Part shown: positions 58,959-64,000 of the stretch, in pieces | Layout of the letters: each line of letters starts with the position of its first letter | Position numbering within the stretch: position 1 is the stretch's first letter | Origin: Blastomyces gilchristii SLH14081 | Taxonomy: Eukaryota > Ascomycota > Eurotiomycetes > Onygenales > Ajellomycetaceae | Length of the DNA: 64,000 nt | Direction of reading: 5' to 3' | Assembly: GCF_000003855.2 (NCBI RefSeq) | Contig: NW_003101678.1 | Location: forward strand, 3,796,553-3,860,552 | Translations under genes and position numbers: made by a program | The notes under the pieces: generated by a model | Database searches by the model: none | Seen by the model: the letters and a program-made list of their open reading frames with translations, nothing else | Told to the model about the DNA's origin: nothing

Positions 58959-59067
58959 GAATTACTGAGATCTATAGTCTCAGATCAGAGTTGTTAATTT
59001 ATAAGTACTCTCTGAACAAGAATCTGTCAAGTTCTCAAGATTATATATTATTTATTAACTATCTATC
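58959..59067 (+). pseudogene. A-base fragment 4: integrase core second Asp segment
   Basis: Plus strand, in register with 37081-38618. Reads LLRSIVSDQSC, then TRICQVLKI: the second catalytic Asp (SD) is intact here, while A1 has Asn. Cut by A-z at 59067. Confidence 0.88.
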
Positions 59068-59382
59068 TGTAAGGGGCCTACGCCGAATCGATCGGTATGA
59101 TATTGATAGGTCTTATATAACAAAGAGAAAAACATTAAAGAGGAAAAGGAAAGAGAAAGTACAAGAATCAGTAATTGAAGTGAATATTTATATGTGTATG
59201 TGATGGTGTACACAGTGGAGCTTCAGGGTGGAAGAATATACATGTGTTTATAGCAGCTGAGGATCAGTGATTGAAACATACATGTTCATGACAGCTGAGA
59301 GTCAGTGATTGAGAATGAGGCAGTAGAAATCTATGAAGTGTACAGAATAGTCTATATAATTGATCAGATGCAGTCTGTCACA
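59068..59382 (-). repeat. A-z 3' LTR (315 bp)
   Basis: TGTAAGGGGCC...GTCTGTCACA. The first 35 bp keep CpG (cctacgccgaatcgatcgg); the rest is mutated. Confidence 0.9.
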
Positions 59383-59389
59383 TTAGTTC

Positions 59390-62300
59390 TCTTCTTTCAG
59401 AAGCAGTTCTCATCAGTCAAGAACTGCTGTTTCAGATAATACAGAACTCAGAGTTCAGATCAGTTGATTATAGCTGACTTATTTCATAAGATATTATCAG
59501 CTACAGCTGTGTGATCTCTTATCAAGAATATCTTCAATCTCTTACTTAAGCTTATTATCTTCTTCTATGATCTCTGATGACTGTCAGTTGAAAGTCAGTT
59601 GAGAAGAGAATAAATCAGTGATAATATAATGAAACAAGCTTGTATAAAAGATATCATGAATTTCTGATAATATGTCAAGATAATAGTTATAACTATCTAG
59701 AACTTCTATCACTTTATACTTAATATAATGATAATTCAGTGTATAAGATAAATATGTAATCTGTATATTCTTAAGATTTAATCATGCTAAGTCTTCTATC
59801 TTATACTGCTCAGCAGAATCTTAATAAATATTAATTTAATTCTCTTAATCTTGTTTCACAGCTGTTATAAAGGCTTCTACTTAGTTACAGACATCTCAGA
59901 GCTTTATTACTATATTATTAATAATCTGAATCAGACTGTGAGAGTTTGATGTAAACTATGTGATCTCTAGAAGATCTAACATCTTCATATAATAACTATG
60001 TATAAGAAAGAACAGACTTATATCTGTTAAAATAGTATCTTAATCATTGATAGTAATCTCTATATATAGAAGAAGCTCATATCAATTATCTTATAAGTGA
60101 TTACAGAACTTATAAAGATAATTCTTCATGATCTGACTTATCTATTATGATATATCATCAGTCTCAGAGTGATAGACAGTTAATAGACAGTGTGTAATCT
60201 TAAGAACTTAACAGATTCTTATTCAGAGAGTGCTCATGAATTGATAGCTTCAATTCAATATTATAGATCTTAGTAATTCATATATTCAATAGAATGAGCT
60301 CTGTAGAAAAGCTTCAGTAACTTGTTTAATATTCATCTTATTACAAGATTTCAATATTATATCTTTGCTTAATTAATTCATAATAATCAGAATGTTTCTA
60401 CAATTCTTACTCTTAAATAGATTGATAGTGAAGTTAATTACTACATCTTATCAGATTCTATCAGAGATATTAAGTGATTTTAATAGATCTTTTCTACAGT
60501 TCTTTTATAAGATAATGAAAGAATAGTAATTACAGTTTCAGATAAAGTGTCTGATACTGTTTAATATCTCAGATCAGTAAAACTCTTGAGAGATCATTTC
60601 ATATAGTTATTCACAGTCTGAATAATCAGTTATATATAAATTATACATCTCTTGTATTAGCTGAGTGTGTAAGAGTTCAGAGTGAGAGACTCAGCATTAT
60701 TTAACAAATCATAGAGTATTATTATTATTGATTGAATATTCTGAGATATCAGTGCTTATATATAGTTCTAAGAGAAATCAGAGTGTTTCTTAATATACTG
60801 TTTTAATGAGAGTCTGAAGAAGTTCATCAGTCTGAGCTGCTATATGTCACAGTTCATTCAGTGTAGAGAAAGTGAAGATATCAATATCAGTATCAGTTCA
60901 GAGAGAAGATATTCTAATTAAAGAAGTGTGTATAGTGTCAGAAGTTATTCTATCTTGATCAATCAATATCTTCAGATCTAAGAGCTGATATTCTTGATTT
61001 ATTCAGTATGTATCTGTTACATTGAAACAGTATATCTTGTTCTCATTGTGAGAGAATATCTATTATCAAGTTCTGGCTGCTGAAGTGATAGTATATTATA
61101 AAATGAAAGCAGCTTAGAAATTCAGATCATTATAACTATTATTCAGTGAGTTTACAGATGATTATAAAGTACTTGAGATTCTTATAATCTATGATTATCT
61201 CAAATTCAGAGATACTTCAGAGTTCAGAGTCTCATTCTTCTAGACAGTGTATTATTATAAGAAGTTTCTTATCATAGATCTTATAATTGTATTCAGTGAG
61301 ACTCAGTTTCTTAGATATAAAGACACATGATTATAGAATATCTTCATTATTATACTATAATATTACTTCTTCTATTATATAGTCAGAGAAATCAGCTTCA
61401 ATAACTGTTTTATAATCAGAATTAAATATTATTAATAGAGAGATATTGATGAATATCTTCTTTATCTGTATAAATGCAGCTTCAGTGTCTGCTGATCACT
61501 GAAATACTGAGTTCTTCTTAATGAGTTCTGTAAGTAATCTCATGATATCTGAAAAGTTTTATATAAATCACTGATAGAAGTTAGTAAATCTGATTAAGCT
61601 TTATATATCTTTCATAGTACACAGAGCTTCTCATTGAAGAATAATGAAGACTTTCTCAGAATTTATTCAAATTCTCTTATCAGCTTCTATAATAAAACTC
61701 AGATATTTGATACTCTTGACTTTAAAATCACACTTATTAATATCTATCAGTAGTTCTGCTTCTTGTAGCTATTATAATATCTTTTGTACATGTTCTTGAT
61801 ATTCTTTCCTGAATTCATCAGTGAAGATGAGAATGTTATCAAGACATACAGATAGAAATTCATCAAGGAAATCTTGAAGTGCTCAGTTAATATACTTCTG
61901 AAATGTACTGAGAGTATTAGTCAGTTCAAAGAGTGTAATCACTCATTCAAAGAGATTATATCATGTTTAAAATACTGTAAGTCACTCATCTTCTTCAGTG
62001 ATGCAGATCTTATGAAACACAGTGAAAATATCTCACTTTGTAAATTATTGAGCTTGTTTAATGTGAGCTAGAGTTTCATTAATAAGAGATAAAGAATAAC
62101 AGTTCTTCTTTATTAATCTGTTCAATTCTTGATAATTCATACAGAATCAGAGTTCTTCACCTGGTTTCTTTGCAAAGAGAATGAAGACTGTGATGAAGAA
62201 GTTACTAATATATATAAATTCTTTATTCAACAGATCATTGAGTGTCTTTTAAAGAAGAAGAAGTTCATCTCAGAACATGTTATAAAGAGAGTCTTATAAT

Positions 62301-62460
62301 AATTCAGAATTCTTGCTATTCTTCTTTTTCAACTTGATACTGTGATTTACTTCTGAATCTTATAAGAGAGGTAGATTTGTAGCATCATTATCTTATCAGA
62401 AGACATCTAGATATTCATAATATTATTGAGAGAGTTTTGTATAAGAATCTGTTATTATAA
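59390..62460 (-). pseudogene. A-z pol: RT, RNase H, integrase, chromodomain, broken
   Basis: Collinear with A1. The RT box at about 61834-61845 reads CLDN, i.e. both Tyr and the second Asp are changed. RNase H about 61160-61470; integrase about 59600-60880 with GPY/chromodomain end near 59390-59790. The most heavily stopped A copy here. Confidence 0.8.
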
Positions 62461-62665
62461 CACAGAATAACTTTTCTAGAGCCTTTTTAATATTGATCAG
62501 ATCAATGAAATAGATTGATATATAGTTCTGCTATTAATGATTCTTTCAGTGACTTCTTTTTCTAAGCATTTCATAGGTGTTAACAGAGATCTGTATCAGA
62601 TTCATAGTCTTATGAATATCATTCTTATGAACTCTATCATTGTTAGAGAATATTAAACTTCTGTT

Positions 62666-62992
62666 TCAAGTACTTAATAAGATGATTTGTTCAGATAGCC
62701 AGACAAGTTCTAATATAAGATTATAATCAAGATTATTAACTTCATATATATAGACATCTTCACACTGATGTTCTTTAATATCTATATTTAGTTTCACTAT
62801 ATAATGAGTGCAAACATCTTTTGAATCATCAAATTCTGCAGAAAGTTGAGATTTTGATAAGAGAATACACTGAAGATTATGATATCTTATGACTGAAGAT
62901 TTAATCATTGTATAGTGACATAGATCACTGTCTACTATGGCTTTTATATTATATATATTATTAATCACAGTAAATACAAGAATTGCATTCAT
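62666..62992 (-). pseudogene. A-z protease, broken
   Basis: Open for 108 codons on the minus strand: AIVDSDLCHYTMIK (D-S-G with Gly changed to Asp), NLQCILLSKSQL and YNLILELVWL, the protease flap and LILG-like element. Homologous to 10748-11047. Confidence 0.75.
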
Positions 62993-63079
62993 TGTTATTT
63001 TCTCTTTAAATCATTGTCATTTAATCTCTTCAAGCTTCTGTTTATAAATTTGAACAGAAGCTAATCTTTTCTCTGTTTT

Positions 63080-64000
63080 ATCAGAACATTCTTATAGTTA
63101 TTTTCTGAATCTTTCTTCACTGCAATGTGATTGATGTGAACAGATACTGATTCATTCTTCAAATGAGAAGACACTGATCTTTCTCTTGATTGAGAAGGTA
63201 TATAGATTAATTAATAGTTGAAAGCAATGTGTTCTGATCAGTTACAGTTGATGTATACTTCATGTTAACATTGATCAGTGACTTCTTCAGAAGTGATTCC
63301 AGAAACTCAGAAGCCTGTTTAAACAGTGAAAACTCTTGCTTATACATAGACATTTGAATCTATTCAGTTCATAACATCTGCATCATTGCTATTACTTCTC
63401 TTCAGCATAAATGTATAAGTGACTGAGATGTAACATCTTCTATCACTGTTCTGTATACTCTTAAGCTTGATAAGACAGTTATTCAATGTTCAGAGCTGTG
63501 TACAGAAGCCTTCATAAGTTGAGTCTTTATTTACACTTATGAGAGTCTGTAAGAGTTTGAAAGTTAATGTCTTCTTGAGCATGCTAATCTTCATTCAATT
63601 CTTTCAAGATTAATCATCTGCTTCTAAGATCTTGATGTTGAAGTCAGGAATAAATGTTGTAAGAGAAATATTCCTCTGTCAGATACTCTGTAATCAATCT
63701 AACATCTTCTCTTACATGGCAGTGTCTCAGAACAAAACATCAAGATGTTTCATAATATTGTCAGATGTTTGCAACACTGGTTCACATGCTTTTATTTATA
63801 AATGAAACTTCTGTTTCACACAATTCTTTAATCATTCTTTGATAAATTAACTTTGATTGATTAGTAAACTGATAGCATCTTTATCTACACTCAGTTTTAT
63901 GAGCATTTTCATCTTTCATGATAAGTAGAGAGTGAGATTAGAAGTATTGAAATATGCAGAAGTATCTAGTGTTCTTTCAGTGCTTTTATATTCAATTCTG
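63080..64000 (-). pseudogene. A-z gag, partial (window edge)
   Basis: C-terminal and middle gag on the minus strand. Knuckle region near 63210-63260, capsid segment collinear with 11413-11637 at about 63370-63590. The N-terminus lies beyond the window. Confidence 0.72.

Larger units (their letters stand above)
59068..64000 (-). mobile_element. Family A chromovirus copy A-z, 3' part (continues right)
   Basis: Minus-strand element with 3' LTR 59068-59382 (315 bp). Its internal region runs to the window end; the 5' LTR is outside. The probable target duplication is ctatc at 59063-59067. Inserted in A-base integrase. Confidence 0.9.

Noticed and set aside
58611..58997. 128-codon plus-strand frame
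   Set aside because: Runs through the A-y LTR, the D LTR and A-base; open only because the region kept its GC content.
1..64000. tRNA or rRNA genes
   Set aside because: No cloverleaf-like segment or rRNA-like conserved block was recognised on either strand by eye; a covariance-model scan was not possible.

Overview
The window is a transposable-element graveyard with no host gene that I can recognise. It looks like an AT-rich block of a filamentous fungus. Evidence for this: Ty3/gypsy retrotransposons (one a chromodomain-bearing chromovirus), a fungal Tad-type non-LTR retrotransposon and hAT DNA transposons, all carrying dense C-to-T/G-to-A transitions that create in-frame stops and break catalytic residues, as repeat-induced point mutation (RIP) or a similar process does. 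An ascomycete is most likely. AT-rich gypsy blocks such as those described in Onygenales would fit, but the species cannot be read from the sequence. Family names used here are local: A = chromovirus with LTRs of about 290-384 bp; B = gypsy element with 166-bp LTRs; D = gypsy element with 533-bp LTRs; L = Tad-like LINE; E = hAT transposon. LAYOUT. The base layer is one + strand copy of family A ('A-base'). Its pieces at 14570-15153, 31201-31329, 37081-38618 and 58959-59067 line up as successive parts of one RT-RNase H-integrase reading frame. Five later insertions split it: B-left (- strand, from before the window to 14569), B-right (+, 15154-31200), A-x (-, 31330-37075), D (-, 38619-58958) and A-z (-, 59068 to beyond the window). 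Secondary insertions sit inside these. B-left holds A-outer (LTR 3791-4084) in its integrase and A1 (7074-12872); A-outer is split by A-inner (1-3154); A-inner holds a 506-bp hAT derivative (948-1453). B-right holds a full-length LINE (18029-25739). D holds a 5'-truncated LINE (about 45070-46097) and A-y (47328-58853); A-y holds a 5.77-kb hAT (47912-53678). Target-site duplications support most joins: actca (A1), tataa (A-x), catag (A-y), gaatt (D), cagaag (B-right), a 14-bp duplication for each LINE, gtgacaga (hAT) and attaac/tac (small hAT). A 100-N assembly gap lies at 16169-16268 in B-right. HOW THE GENES RELATE. Families A, B and D each encode gag with a CCHC knuckle, aspartic protease, RT, RNase H and integrase; A adds a C-terminal chromodomain. 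The LINE encodes a zinc-knuckle ORF1 and an APE endonuclease-RT-RNase H ORF2. The long hAT encodes a transposase plus a second, Lys/Glu-rich reading frame. All are inactivated here. The most notable signals are the mutation spectrum (CpG and CpC hit about equally, CpA rarely, CpT not at all in one 100-bp pair), islands of unmutated DNA, extra reading frames in B, D and the hAT, and 5' repeats in the LINE.
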